Positions 26,465 through 38,185 of a DNA stretch of 64,000 nucleotides are shown here, one piece after another (the first letter of the stretch is position 1; each line of letters starts with the position of its first letter). Origin of the DNA: Paulinella micropora (Eukaryota; Cercozoa; Imbricatea; Euglyphida); contig BJOX01000079.1 in assembly GCA_009731375.1 (NCBI GenBank), positions 147,921-211,920 on the forward strand, given 5' to 3'. Position numbers and translations under genes: made by a program. The notes beneath the pieces are model-generated. The model searched no databases, was not told the DNA's origin, and saw only the letters and a list, made by a program, of their open reading frames with translations.

Positions 26465-28858
26465 TTAATAACCCGTCCACATAGCCATTCGCACGAAGTT
26501 GTTGCGTTGAATTTGTTGTTGTCGCGCTAGTTCCTGCTCGTTAACAAGCAAATGATATTGATAAAGGTTGGGCTGTGGAACTTGCTGTTGATTTGCATAA
26601 TACGTTTGTTGGCAGGCGTTGGCTTGAGGCACGCTTACAGCATAGCCGCCTGTGTTGATGCCAAAGTCAACTGCTGGAGCAAACTGGGATTGTTGTTGTT
26701 GCTGTGCTTTTACAACAGCTTGAGCAATCAGTTCAGGTGTAATTACACTGTTATTAATATATTGCGCTGGAGTTGCAGACCGCTCTGGAGTTTCAGGCGT
26801 AGGCGTAACGAGTGGCTGAGGCACAGGTGCAGCGTTACTAGGTTTTTTTTGCTGTTGCATTTTCAACAACTCTTGCAACATTTTGACAACGGTTGGATCA
26901 GACGATTGAACCTGAACATTTGAAGCTGGAGGCACTGTTGGCTTCAGCACCTCAGCCTTCGGCGGGGTAGGAGTCTTAGGACTCTTACTCTTAGGAGGCT
27001 ATCAATACATCATTTGCAAGTGACTCATCGCAAGGTAAGACAAATACCTTTGGGGTTTTTTGCTTCTTGACCGCGGGCGGCGACGAGAATTCAAACTTCT
27101 GTGGCTTCTTGCTTTCGCGTTTTTCCCCCTTCGTCTTGAAGAAATATTCCGGGCACTTCAACTTCTTGACAGCCTTGACAGGAAACTCCGACTCACTCTC
27201 CACCTGCTTCAAGTTGGCCTCTTCGTCAGGCGGAGGCAAAGTTTCTTCTTCCGGTTCAGCGTCAGATTCAGTGTCAAACAACTGTTCATCCAAGGGAACG
27301 AATTCCAACATTTCCGGTGGAGTGTCCTTGGGACTTATCTTCCTTGCGTCGTAAGCGTGCATCAACTTGCTCCATTCGGCCCATTCATCCGGACGGCATT
27401 TTCCGGCCAACCTACTCTGATCCACGTCAACCAGTTTCCAACTCATTCGCAGTATTTGCTTGAATGGAAGTTGACCTTTACCTTTCTTTTTAACAATACG
27501 ACCGACAATAATGCAGTAGGGATGTGCTTCCCTTTTGCCGCGAGTCAAGGCATGCTTTTCACCCAAACTACAAGTCAATAAATTTCAAAGAGTCAGTATT
27601 TATTAGAAAGTGTTTACCCAAGAACAGTGACTACTTCAGGAGTTTTACCCACGATAACCAGTTTGTCTTTGATCTCACACGGATAATTGCCCATTCGTTT
27701 TGACACCATGTTGGGAACTGAAGTCAGCATTCGATGCAAGCCTGTCGAAGTGGAGTACGCGAGCACTGAGCCCAAGATGCAGTCTGGTGGCTTGCCCCTT
27801 GGTTCCTTTGGTAACAAAAAATAATTGTCGGTTGCGAAGAACCAACCGTCAGCCTGCTTAAGACGGCGGGTTTCCTCCGGGCTGATCTCGTCTTCCGGAC
27901 TCGGGGTCGAGGGAATTGGTGACGACTCTGGTGACTTCGGGGTTTCCGGCGAAGATGTCGATTGCGGGGGGACCTTGGCCTTGTTGTCCTGGACCGCCTG
28001 TGGCTTGTCCGGACCAGTTACTTCCACATCTTTCTGAATAGTTCACGAACTGAGAGATTGACCCATAGTTTGTACCGATGAAAACCTGAAGTCCATTGGG
28101 ATTCTTGACCGCGTCGGCAGCCTTGGGCAGTTCCGGTGCCTTAGGGGGTGCCTACACGGAAAAAATTTCTACGAATTGTCAATATTTGCAACGAGGCAAC
28201 CGATTAAACAAATGAGAAACACATGACAGTACTAGGTGACCTGAGTGAGTGCTTTTGCTTTATCATGTTGCTTAATCGGTTGCTTGGTCTTATTGGGATC
28301 CGGAGCTTTGGCTTTCTTGGCATGCTTCTTGGGTTTGTCTACTTTGGCTTTCTTGGCAGGTGGGGGTGCACTTTCTTTCACAGCCACTTTCCCATCAGGG
28401 ACACAGCCGGTGAGTGGGGCTGGGGGGGGTGGGGGTGGGGGGGGGGCTGGGGCAGGGGGTGCAGGCCTCCGACGCTGAAGGCGTCCTCCCTGCGCAGGCA
28501 CCGGTGCATTTTCCCAAAGACCAGCAGCAGAACGTCTCTTGGTCGTCGCGTTGTACGAGTAGATCACGTTGGGAGCAAGTTCGTTCCAACTGACAGGCCA
28601 ATCCCAGTACTTGCTGCGAACTTTTTCTGGCAAGTCGACATCCGCCACTCTGACAACATCAGGCAGACCGTTGATGGTCAGATATCCTTCTCCATTGAAG
28701 TCGCTTCGAATAGTCTGAACACTCTCTACGAGAGGTCTTGCCATGTTGAAAACAAACGCCTTTCTGAGCACCCTTTTTTCGAATTGACCCACGCTCACCA
28801 GCCGGAACTTTTGAGTTCCCCAAAAACTGCCCCAAAAAACCTGTCCTAAACTTTGCAA
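26465..28858 (-). CDS. Accessory gene of the 8.4-kb transposon (multi-exon)
   Basis: Minus strand, at least four exons. Exon 1 (28858-28241) contains NEVIYSYNATTKRRSA-like sequence (read LAPNVIYSYNATTKRRSA), a poly-Pro run and a Lys-rich nuclear-type stretch (KKAKVDKPKKHAKKAKA). The next exons (to 27614) hold a Pro/Ser/Glu-rich linker (SPESSPIPSTPSPEDEISPE) and RLKQADGWFFATDNYFLLP. A 27613-27565 intron (GTAAAC...CTTGTAG) leads to MSWKLVDVDQSRLAGKCRPD and an acidic part ending at 26991. A last, Gln-rich piece (26950-26465) is one frame off or a further exon. No catalytic motif was found. Disordered, Gln/Pro-rich partner proteins are common beside transposases; function unknown. Confidence 0.55.
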
Positions 28859-29402
28859 ATCCCCACTAGTGCCGAAATTGCCTTCGATTTTTTCGAAATG
28901 GCGACCCGAGACACCTAAGTTGTCAAGCCCAGCACTGCAAGATAGCGCTGTTTTTCATATCTGAAACCACAGTTCAACTGATAGAGGTCTTATAAAACGC
29001 TTGTACTTTTTCGCTACTTGAAACTCGTTGTGATGCCTTTTATTTTTTAGGCAGCCTGCCTTTATGGTCTGCTTAGCGTTGTTTTTGGTACTGAGTCTCT
29101 TCCCTACTGCAAATGTACTCCATTTGCTTGTGCAATGCTAGTGCAGTACTGTGCCAACTGTGCTGATATGTTTAGGCTTCCTTTTTGGTGATAATGCAAC
29201 ACCAATCTCCCGAACAGGAATGGAGTAAAGGTCGGTGTTCATTTGTTGCCACGAGTTGCGTGCTTGCTTTCCTGAGATAATGACTTAAATTGTGAACTGA
29301 AACGACAGGGCCTAAGTCGGCCCCCTCCTCGGATGCTTTGTTCGGTAAATCTTCGAGTAGCATGCAAGGTGGACATGATCAAGGTGACAACAACGGGTCG
29401 CG

Positions 29403-29675
29403 TCCATTCCCCCCCCCCCCCTTCTCTTGCTCTCTCTTTCTCCTCTCTTTCTTTCTTTTCTCTCTCTCTCTCTCTCTCTCTCTTCCTCTCTCTCTTCCTC
29501 TCTCTCTTCCTCTCTCTCTCTTTCTGTCTTTCTTTCTTTCTCTCTTTTTCTTTCTCTCTCTCATACGTATACCTACAACCCCCCCCCGTTCACTTGCTCT
29601 CTTTCTCTTCTCTTTCTTTTTCTCTCTCTCTTCCTCTTCTCTTTCTTTTTCCCTCTCTCTCTCTTCCTCTCTCTC

Positions 29676-29719
<44 letters not shown>

Positions 29720-29735
29720 TTACTTGCTTGCGTTG
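29403..29735. repeat. (CT)n tracts between the divergent transposon genes
   Basis: Poly-C followed by about 300 bases of (CT)n with TTCC interruptions. It lies in the intergenic or first-intron region between the two genes of the 8.4-kb element; the rest of 28859-29975 holds no clear gene, except that a short ATG frame at about 29832 may be a 5' exon of the transposase. Confidence 0.7.
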
Positions 29736-29975
29736 CACGCACTGCGCGACCGATGGAATTGGCTGTCGGCGGAGAGGGGAGGACCGAGTGCAACCCTTCG
29801 CGGGATGCACTGTGCACAAGTCTTAGACTGTGATGGTTCATGCCAGCCCCGAAGCCATTCCTGGTGTTATGGATGCTCTGCACTTTAATTTGTTGCTTTT
29901 TTTTTCTTTTTTTTAACTTCGGTTTTTTGAAACATTTTTGCATAACCTTTCTAACGGGAAGCGCTGCCATTTTTT

Positions 29976-32900
29976 GTGATTTTTTTTTCTGACATACAAC
30001 TTAGAGTTCAATTTGCCTCCGTCTTCGAGGAGATGTACGGCGTTACTCCTCAGTATTTCTCTACGACCTCAATTCAGACAGGCGGCGTGTCTGATACTGT
30101 CACGCCCACTCCGTTTGCCGACATGTATGGGACAGACGGGCCGGGAGGCGGCTTCGACTCCATGCATGGGTCAGAACGTGTGTCAGTGACTGAGGGACCA
30201 ACTTCGGGAGGACATTCTTCTTGTTTTCAGGCAACGGATTGGGGAAGGGCTGTTACGGCTGGGCAGGAAGCTGATAACGCTGACTTCCGAACCTCACCGG
30301 AGCCGCTGTATCTGTGCCTTGGCATGGAGGCCACCCCGTTGGTTCGACCACGTAAGACTGACAGGGGCTACAAGCACGTCAAGAGAAAGGCCGTGCCCAC
30401 CCCTACAGTCAGACCGACAGCGTTGAAGAAATGGCTTGGAATGTCATACGCCGACCTGACGCACGAAATAGGCGCACCTTGCTGTTCCAAGTATAAGTGC
30501 CATCTGTGGGTCAGTCCCTGGCACGCTATTCTAGGGCGGGCCGATTCTTGTTCGCAGTCTTTCAGGGATTTGACCGCCTGGGTATGTGGACAGCTTCAGG
30601 CCATAACCTTAAGCAATGCGGATGTTCAATACAGGTAACACAGTTCTCCCTCAGGCTGTTTTTTCCCATCACCCCTGTGGACTTATTATAATGCATTGTC
30701 CCTTGCTGCAGGCATCGTGGTACGCCCGTGTGCCGGGTCATGTGGCAGCGTATTTACGGCGTAGGCGCTGTCACTCTTGGCAAAGCCAAGAAGCTTTTGC
30801 GTCACTCCGCGAAGTATTACGAGCGGGCGTACACACCGCAGTCCGACGTGTCGGACTTGGTGTCGACATTGTTGATGCGTAAGTTTGTGGAGGAGTGCGA
30901 GACCATAGCAGACGGAGTGTGGCACCTCCAAGACGTGGAGAACTTTCCGGAGGTGCAGAAGTACGTGAGCATGAATTGGGCCTGGGCGTGCAACACCCTT
31001 CTGGTTGGGCAGCGCTGCAAGAGTGATAGCCCCCCCGGCGACCAGATCATACGCAAGGTGTGGCGCGAGAACTTCAAGTTTGTGAAGCCGATCCGCAAAG
31101 GAGACTTTTCCAAGTGCGAGATTTGCGGGGACCTGGCGAGGAGGCATGAAGAGGGCTTCCAGACAGACGCAGCGGCGAAGCTCTGGCGGCTGGATAACCA
31201 CCAACACCACAAGGTACATCGCAAGTGCAGAGAGGAATCCTTGCAGCGTGCTCATGACGCAGCTGTGACAAAAGCTAGGTGTACAGCGTGGACGATAGAT
31301 ATGACCAAACCTTTCAACTTTCCCAGTTGTGCTAGGGGTACTTGTCTTTGTACGCAAATCTCATAGTGGTTTGTGTTTTTTGTGTGTGTGCAGCCAACCA
31401 AGCCTTCAAAAGAAAGAAGGTGATACGTTTGCATGCCGGCGGGGCGACAAGCTTCAGTCACGACAAAAAGTTTGTCTTGGTTCGTTTGCCGAATGTTGAC
31501 AAAGGCGGCAATGAGAACTTCACGTGGTTGTACCATCTTTTGCATTGGGAGCTCTTCCACCCAGACACTAAGCCGGCGGGAACGTTGTATATCGACTGGG
31601 ACGGTGGGTCGGAGAACACCACCGCTACGGCACTCATTTTTTTTTCGCACTTGGTCGCTATGGGCTGGAAAGTCAAGATCGAAACGCACCGAATGCTCCG
31701 CTCCCATACGCATAACAAACAAGACCAGGAGTTTTTTACCTTGCGCTACTGCGGCTGGAAGACCACACTGTACGTCACCTCGCTGGCGCAGGGTCTATTC
31801 AATCTTCTCCGCGGGTTTCACAAGTGCAAAGAGAAGTATGTAATCCTGCTCCTTGCCTCGAGTTATGATTGGAAGAGCTACTTTACTCCGTCCATAAACC
31901 CCAACTGGAATTTGCGGGTGGCCTCGCAGCCCTTAGCGTGGCAATATTCCGTCCCCGAGCCGACTACCTTCGGCCTTCCGGCGGTGCGTGTCAAGACTTG
32001 GGGCGACAGCCAGCAGAAGTGGCATGGAGAAGAAGATGACCCGGATGGTCGTCCTTTGCTGCCTTACGTCGGTGCCCCTAGTAAAAATTCGAATCTAGTT
32101 ACCCTTTTGACTTTTTCCTTTTGTTGACTACTGCAGAGGCACTGAAGCCCAAGAAGCTGCCGTTAGTAGATTGGGCAACTGAGCAGATCAAAAGGGATAC
32201 TAGATTATTGGCCTCCAGGTTTTGTTCCGCCGAAGAGAGTGAGTCGATCAACGCAATTTTGGACAACCTGCAATGCCTTGACCAAGTCCACTGGGACGGC
32301 GCAGAAGGTGAGGGCGGCCTGCCTGGCAGGCCTGGGCATTTCAAGTGCGTGGACAAGAAAGGCGTGGAGTGGAAGGCGCATGTGCGCGTGCTCGACGACA
32401 TACCCGACAACCCGTGGGCGCTGCCTGAGGATAGACAGAAAGCTGTGGACGATACGATCTCCCTGTCGGAAGAAGAGCGCAAGTCCTTCCCAACTTGTTT
32501 TTTTACCAATGACCGCCACATGCCCAGACATCCACGCTGGTATGGGGCACGCAGGCTTAACGATCAGGAGCGTCGAGCGCACGACTTCAAAAACCCTGCA
32601 CCGCAGAGGCCGCTTCACGAGAGTGTGGCTGAGGCATTGCCTTGCGACGCTGCGCAACTGACCAAGAAGTGTACAGTGCCTGCGTTGAAGGCGTGGCTGC
32701 GTCTACACGGACAGGGTGCTCAAGGCAACAAGCAGGCTTTGGTAAACGCTGTGTGCACTCACTTTGGCGCCTGTTCCTGCAACCTACCTGCTGGCGGAGC
32801 TGCTGTTCCCAATCCACCTCAAGGTGGCCGTGCCCGTGGCGGTCGTGGTGGCCGTGCCCGTGGCGGTCGTGGTGGTCGTGGTGGCCGTGCCCGCGCAAGT

Positions 32901-33263
32901 GCGAGCCCAGCTGCGCCAGCTCTGCCAGACGAATCCAGCGATTCTGATCAGCCCTTTGTTGCGCCTCCTCGCAAGCGACAACGAGTTCGAATTCAACCGC
33001 AGCCGAGACGACAATTTCGACGGATGGTTGAAGAAGAGGATGAAATGTTTGACGAACAGCAAGAAGAGTCTAAGCTTGAACAGAATGAGCAGATCTTGCT
33101 GTCGCGACGCTCAAAAAGCCAAGCGCGGGTTGCCTTGCAGCAACATTACGCTCAGTCAGACACTGAGTCTGAAGCCGCGGTAAACGTGCGGCTGCCTGGT
33201 GGACTTGCAGAAGACTCAGAGTCAGCTGAGTCAAACTGGAGCGACGAAGAGCAGTCAAACTAG
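29976..33263 (+). CDS. Putative transposase, DUF7869-like, with SAP and RGG tail
   Basis: Exons 29976-30634, 30712-31337, 31394-32080 and 32137-33263 join into one open frame of 1032 residues; the introns (77, 56 and 56 nt) are GT...CAG. Exon 2 has Cys pairs (KCEICGDLARRHEEG). Exon 3 has YIDWDGGSENTTATALIFF and, about 30 residues on, RSHTHNKQDQEFF, matching the D(N)...EN...HTH..D..F pattern of DUF7869 proteins, which I take to be an RNase H-like transposase core. Exon 4 carries a SAP-like motif (TVPALKAWLRLHGQ), a Gly/Arg repeat (about 15 RG units) and an acidic Ser-rich end. The ATG at 29976 follows a good 3' splice site (ACTTAG), so an upstream exon is likely. The arms and frame look intact, so the element may be active or recently so. 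Confidence 0.7.
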
Positions 33264-33558
33264 TTTTTTTGCTTTCATTTAGTGCAGATACTTGTGTGAC
33301 CTCGTCTGCCAGTTTTTTCTACATGAAATCTAAATTGGCTGATGAACTCTCAACGTTTCCGGGTGAGTGAAGTGTAACGAGTCAGCAAAAATATTAAAGT
33401 ATTTTTTTACTTAAACTCATTTAATTTATTTTAATGAAAACCTTAATAATATAAATTCTGTGATTAATACTAACTATCCACTGCAAAATCCGTGATTAAT
33501 ATTGGTTTTCCAATATTTTCTGTTAGCTTCATGACTTAGGTGAAATGAAGGATATTTC

Positions 33559-34114
33559 CATAAAAAATTAAGTTTTGAAGTCAAGTTCTGAATATGTTTT
33601 CGATGGTGCCGGTCGGAAATAACATTATATTCAGTTGAATTATCATCTACATCAAAGATCCCGCTCAAAAAACCTGCCAGGGGATGTCTTGATCACATTT
33701 TTCTGACTTGGGAAAATTTAAATGGTGAAAACACTGTAAATACATACAAAATTTGATTTTTTGAATTCAAAATTTAATATTTTCACTTTAAATCTTTTCT
33801 AAATTGTTGAATTAATTAATGTTAATGATTAGAACACATAAAACAATAAAAGCCATGTAGTATTAATAGAAAGCGACCGCTTGCAAAATCAGTAAATTTA
33901 ATGAAAATAGTTCCCACTCCTAGCATATATTTCGCTGCCGGTGAACTTGAAATGAGTGTGTCAGAGTATGTACAAGCGTTGCTTTTTCATTCCTGCTCAT
34001 AATAAGTAAATAATATAGCTTTTGGAATCATTTCTGCAAGTATTTCAGATATTCTGAAAATCATCGGGAAAAATTTCGTGAAATCCGTATTTAGGTTTCG
34101 TCGTAATGTTTGTT
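33559..34114 (-). repeat. Right terminal inverted repeat
   Basis: 556 bp, reverse complement of the left arm. Sequence 33264-33558 between the transposase stop and the arm is non-coding. Confidence 0.9.
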
Positions 34115-34367
34115 CAAACTCAATGCCAGCTTGGTTTTTACCTTCGAACTTTCTTTCTATTTTCTTGATATCAGTGGGGACACCACGGACAGACAGCCAT
34201 GCTGCAGTTGTGCGTTTATTCCTCCACTGTATGATTGTTCGGTCATAAAATTTCGCAACGAGCACAGCAGCGTAGAGTGTCGCAGAGATGTCGAATATGT
34301 CGCACTGTGTGAGAGTGTCGCCATATTTGATATCTAGCAATGACACTTTTTCTTGCTCAGTCCTCAC
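34115..34367 (-). pseudogene. Unknown gene, 5' part, split by the 8.4-kb transposon
   Basis: Minus strand, starting at an ATG at 34367 and reading TLTQCDIFDISATLYAAVLV and RTTAAWLSVRGVPTDIKKIE up to the CAAA target duplication at 34118-34115. Counting the target duplication once and ignoring the transposon, this frame runs directly into the 25732 piece without a shift. That independently supports both the insertion site and that the two pieces were one gene. Confidence 0.6.
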
Positions 34368-34439
34368 TTTGCCAAAGAGAGGCTTCGCGAGGTCGGGAAT
34401 TTCCGGAATCGATCAGGAGGTTGCTTTGACCCTGTCCTG

Positions 34440-34816
<377 letters not shown>

Positions 34817-34839
34817 TGTCGGCCCCGGTGCACTGCAGT

Positions 34840-35632
34840 CTGCCGACAAGGCGCATCAGATGCAAGCTTGGTCGAAATTCACTCAAAAAGAGACTGAAGA
34901 TTTGACGTCTCGGCTGGCGGCTTCTCAAGCATTAGTAGCCAGTTTTGAAGGTACTAGTGAGATTGAGTTTGTGATTTCTTGTCGAACGACCTTGTCTGCC
35001 TCTTTTGCAGCTGCCCTTCACCAGGAAAGAGAGCGAGTTGCTTCCCTCAGCAAAACGCTTGCGCAGAGCGAGAAAAATCTCCAGATTGAAAGCAAGGAAC
35101 ATAACGCCGACAAAGAAAAATTAGAAAATACAAGGAAAAGGCTAGAATCAGATCATTCAGCATTGACGAAGAAGAGAAAGCTCTTACGAGAGGACGAAAG
35201 GCAATATAAAAAGCTTGAGGCAGATTGGTGGAAGGAACAGGAAGCTCATGAACAGTACTACCAAAAAAACATGAAACTTCAGGAAGAGAACAAAAAGTTG
35301 AAGGAAAAAGTGCAAGAGAGAGGAAAAAAATCAAAACCCTTGAAAAGTTGGTTAAGGATCTTCAAGGTGAAGTTAATCGACTGGCAAATGCATGCCTTGA
35401 TCCAATGCACCGCGCCTTCACCACCCCTGGCAGAAGCTCTCAGAATCGCACAGAGTTTTCATTGCTGCGGATGCCGCACAGCCACTCTCAAGCTCCCTCC
35501 TGTATGGGAAGTCTCACATTTGCGTCGCGTATGGGAAGTCCCTCGACGTTTGCGCCGCAGCTCTCACCCAGAGATCAGCATCGCCCTTACCCCAGACTTT
35601 CGGATCAGGAATCCCGTGGCAAAATTACTTGA
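34840..35632 (+). pseudogene. Coiled-coil protein fragment
   Basis: Plus-strand frame with a probable intron from about 34949 (GTACTAGTG) to 35009 (TTGCAG). The product is a long heptad-rich coiled coil (HQERERVASLSKTLAQSEKN; DERQYKKLEADWWKEQEAHE; MKLQEENKKLKEKVQER). At about 35327 a run of seven A breaks the frame; the continuation in the next frame (LVKDLQGEVNRLANACLDPM, then a Ser/Pro-rich tail) ends at 35632. The 5' end is lost in the gap. Coiled coils alone do not identify a family; a retroelement Gag-type or structural host protein are both possible. Confidence 0.4.
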
Positions 35633-35639
35633 GTGACAC

Positions 35640-36419
35640 GGAAGAATTTGGGCAGCTAATGTAATTTTTTTGTATATAATAATAACAGTGGCAGTTTTGA
35701 GAATCAGCGGCAATTTTGTAAATATGTTTCTTTGTGATTACTACTGCCCATGGACATTAGGTTATTTGTATCCTCAAGTTGGCTTTCTTTTGTTTGTTTG
35801 TTAAGACCCTGCAGCTGAAATTCAATGCTTGACTTTATCATCAATCACGACCCCCTCTCACACGGGAAAATCACTAACGATATTTAACTAAAACTATTTT
35901 CTACAATTACCATGGAAAGCAAATCAGCAACCTTAGTGACATTTTTTTTATGTTTTTTTCTTTTTTCCCCTTTTGATAAATAGTTAGCTATATCGTTATC
36001 AACTTATTTATATTACATTAATGTATTGATGTCGGTATTATCTGCCTGCAAGATAATATTATTATAATAAAAACAAAATATAATTATCAAACGACAGACG
36101 GACGCTTAAACCTCTAATCATGCTTATATTTTTCGACTTATTTTTTCCCCCCAACTTTAATATTCTATATCACTGATAAACTTATTGATATTGCCAAGTA
36201 GTAATAATTGATTAAATGAATCATTTATTAGTTTAAACTTAAATCTTATTATAAATATTAGACTATGAATAATCAATTTCACGATACGTGAACGGCTCCG
36301 TGAACGCTAGACTAGCCGTGAACTTCACGTACACAAAACGGCCCCGTGAACGATGACAGAGCTTAGAGCTAATCGTCCCCATCCAAAACACCATTGACGG
36401 CGAATTTTGGCCTGATCGG
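35640..36419. other. AT-rich non-coding with GTGAACG repeats
   Basis: No gene. At about 36288-36352 four copies of a GTGAAC(G/T) motif, mostly CCGTGAACG, lie immediately upstream of the Ty3/gypsy integrase fragment and might be leader or regulatory sequence of it. Confidence 0.5.
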
Positions 36420-36433
36420 GACATCTCCTTTAC

Positions 36434-38185
36434 ACTTAGGAATGTTTGAGTTCTTACACACCGATCATGTAGGACCTTTCACGGTCACGACGGAAGGTTA
36501 CAGATACCTTCTAACGGCCATAAACAGAGCCACCAACTATGTATAAGTGGTCCCAGTCAAAGACGTTACGGGCGAAACAACAGCCAAGGCGTTGATTGAC
36601 AGGATCATCTCACAGATTGGGGTGCCAAGAAAAATATGCTCAGATCGAGGCTCTGGCTTCAATAATGAAGTCATCGACAAGCTATCTGCATATTACGGCA
36701 TGAAATGGCAATATGTCACCGCCTATAACCCCAGAGTGAACGGCAAGATAGAGCGGGTGCATAGACCCCTCAAGGCCGCGCTGAAGATGTATTGTATGAA
36801 GAAGGAGAACCAAAAGGCATGGGTGGAGGCAGCATCCTCGTTTGCCTTTGCTATGAATTGCCTACCCTCTACAGCGCAAGGTGGTTCAAAAGGTTCAGTC
36901 TCACCATACCTGGGCGTGAGCCCGCCATCCCAGCCTCACTGCTGCACCCAAAGGATTCATGGGCAGACCAGGATGAGTTGTTTGAGGTGAGACTTCGGGC
37001 GAAGATGGAGGCGGAGCAAATGTTGCAGGCGCATAGGGAGGCAGAGCGCAGGAAGACTGATGCTGAGGATGTCAGCCAGGCACACTTGCCATGGATCAAG
37101 TCAGACTCCAGGTCGGGGATATTGTACTGCTGTACCATCCTCAGGTTCCTCAGGGAGTCAGCTCGAAGCAGCTGTTCATCCACTGGAAAGGACCATACCA
37201 GATCATGGAACAGATGGGGCTTTTGAATTATAAAATCAGAGGCAGAGGGAAAGTTCAAATAGTCAATGTACGAAGGCTGATTAAGTATGATCCCTTCCTA
37301 CTTGAAGATGAGTCCGTTGATCAAGCACTCAAACGGATGGAGGCTGACTTTAAAGAGGTCCCACCAATCCGTCAGGAGGATATCTCGGAACGGGATGCCT
37401 ACAGGGCACCAATTGCGGAGAAGGAGGAGGCTGAGCTGGAGAACAAGCGGGCCACCGACCGCAAAAGCGCGGCGGGGACTCAGAACCGCAAAAGGGTGGA
37501 GTCGAACGTGCCGGAAGGAAAGTTCACGGAGGCCCAAATAAGGAGAGCGCAAAATGACCTTATCTATGACCGACCGAGAAAGGTGATAAGGATGGCACGT
37601 TCGCAAGGAGTTCATCAAGAGGGGAGCGATGACGGAGATCAAGACCCTCGCGCGGGCAATGACACTCTCGTTGACCCTAGTTGGAAAGAAGGAGATGCGA
37701 TTGGACATGTTTCATGGGCCAAAGACGCTTTTTACTTGGTGAGGCCTGCGGCCCAACATGTAGCCGACGACACGCTCTCGGATCTATATCTCATGAGAGT
37801 CATGGCAGTACCTCACAAACGCCATACGCGATCGAACCGAATTTCGACTGCGGCACAAATCATTCAACCAGTCTTACATTTTTGTAGGAGTCTGGATCCA
37901 GTTGAAGATCCTAAAGTAAGACAATACCTACCAGTATATAAAGACGCCAAGAAACTTGAGACACGGGATGATACCATATTTCCTACAGATAAAGATCATA
38001 CCGCGTGGACTATACAAGCACTACCACGAGGGGTGCTAGACATTCCTTTTGACTTGGCATAAGGCTCAATCCCTCACAAAATTTGGGACGTCCTCGAACA
38101 GTCTACCTTAGACTTAACTTTGGTTGGAGGCTTTGGTTGGAGGTCCTCCACCAGGTAAAGGGGTCCGCGCGCGTAAACGGCGTCT
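36434..38185 (+). mobile_element. Ty3/gypsy-type pol fragment: integrase plus shared C-terminal tail
   Basis: The integrase core has visible catalytic residues: the D of HTDHVGPFTV, the D of KICSDRGSGFN and the E of NGKIERVHRPLK, but a TAA at 36544-36546 interrupts it. Two frameshifts (near 36880 and 37090) precede an integrase C-terminal domain (LQVGDIVLLYHPQVPQG and HWKGPYQIMEQMGLLNYKI). This runs without break into about 300 residues of tail (RRAQNDLIYDRPRKV, HVADDTLSDLYLMRV, RQYLPVYKDAKKLE, LPRGVLDIPFDLA) also found at the end of the copia element at 39695. No reverse transcriptase was seen upstream, so this is a 5'-truncated, inactive copy. Confidence 0.7.

Larger units (their letters stand above)
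25733..34114. mobile_element. 8382-bp DNA transposon with ~556-bp terminal inverted repeats and 4-bp TSD
   Basis: 25733-26289 and 33559-34114 are near-identical inverted repeats beginning AACAAACATTACGACGAAAC. Both outer flanks carry CAAA (25729-25732 and 34115-34118), a 4-bp target site duplication. Inside are two divergent, intron-containing genes: the putative transposase (+, 29976-33263) and an accessory gene (-, 28858-26465). A related terminus occurs at 7900. I do not recognise a named superfamily; the transposase resembles DUF7869-type proteins. The near-identity of the arms suggests recent activity. Confidence 0.85.
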
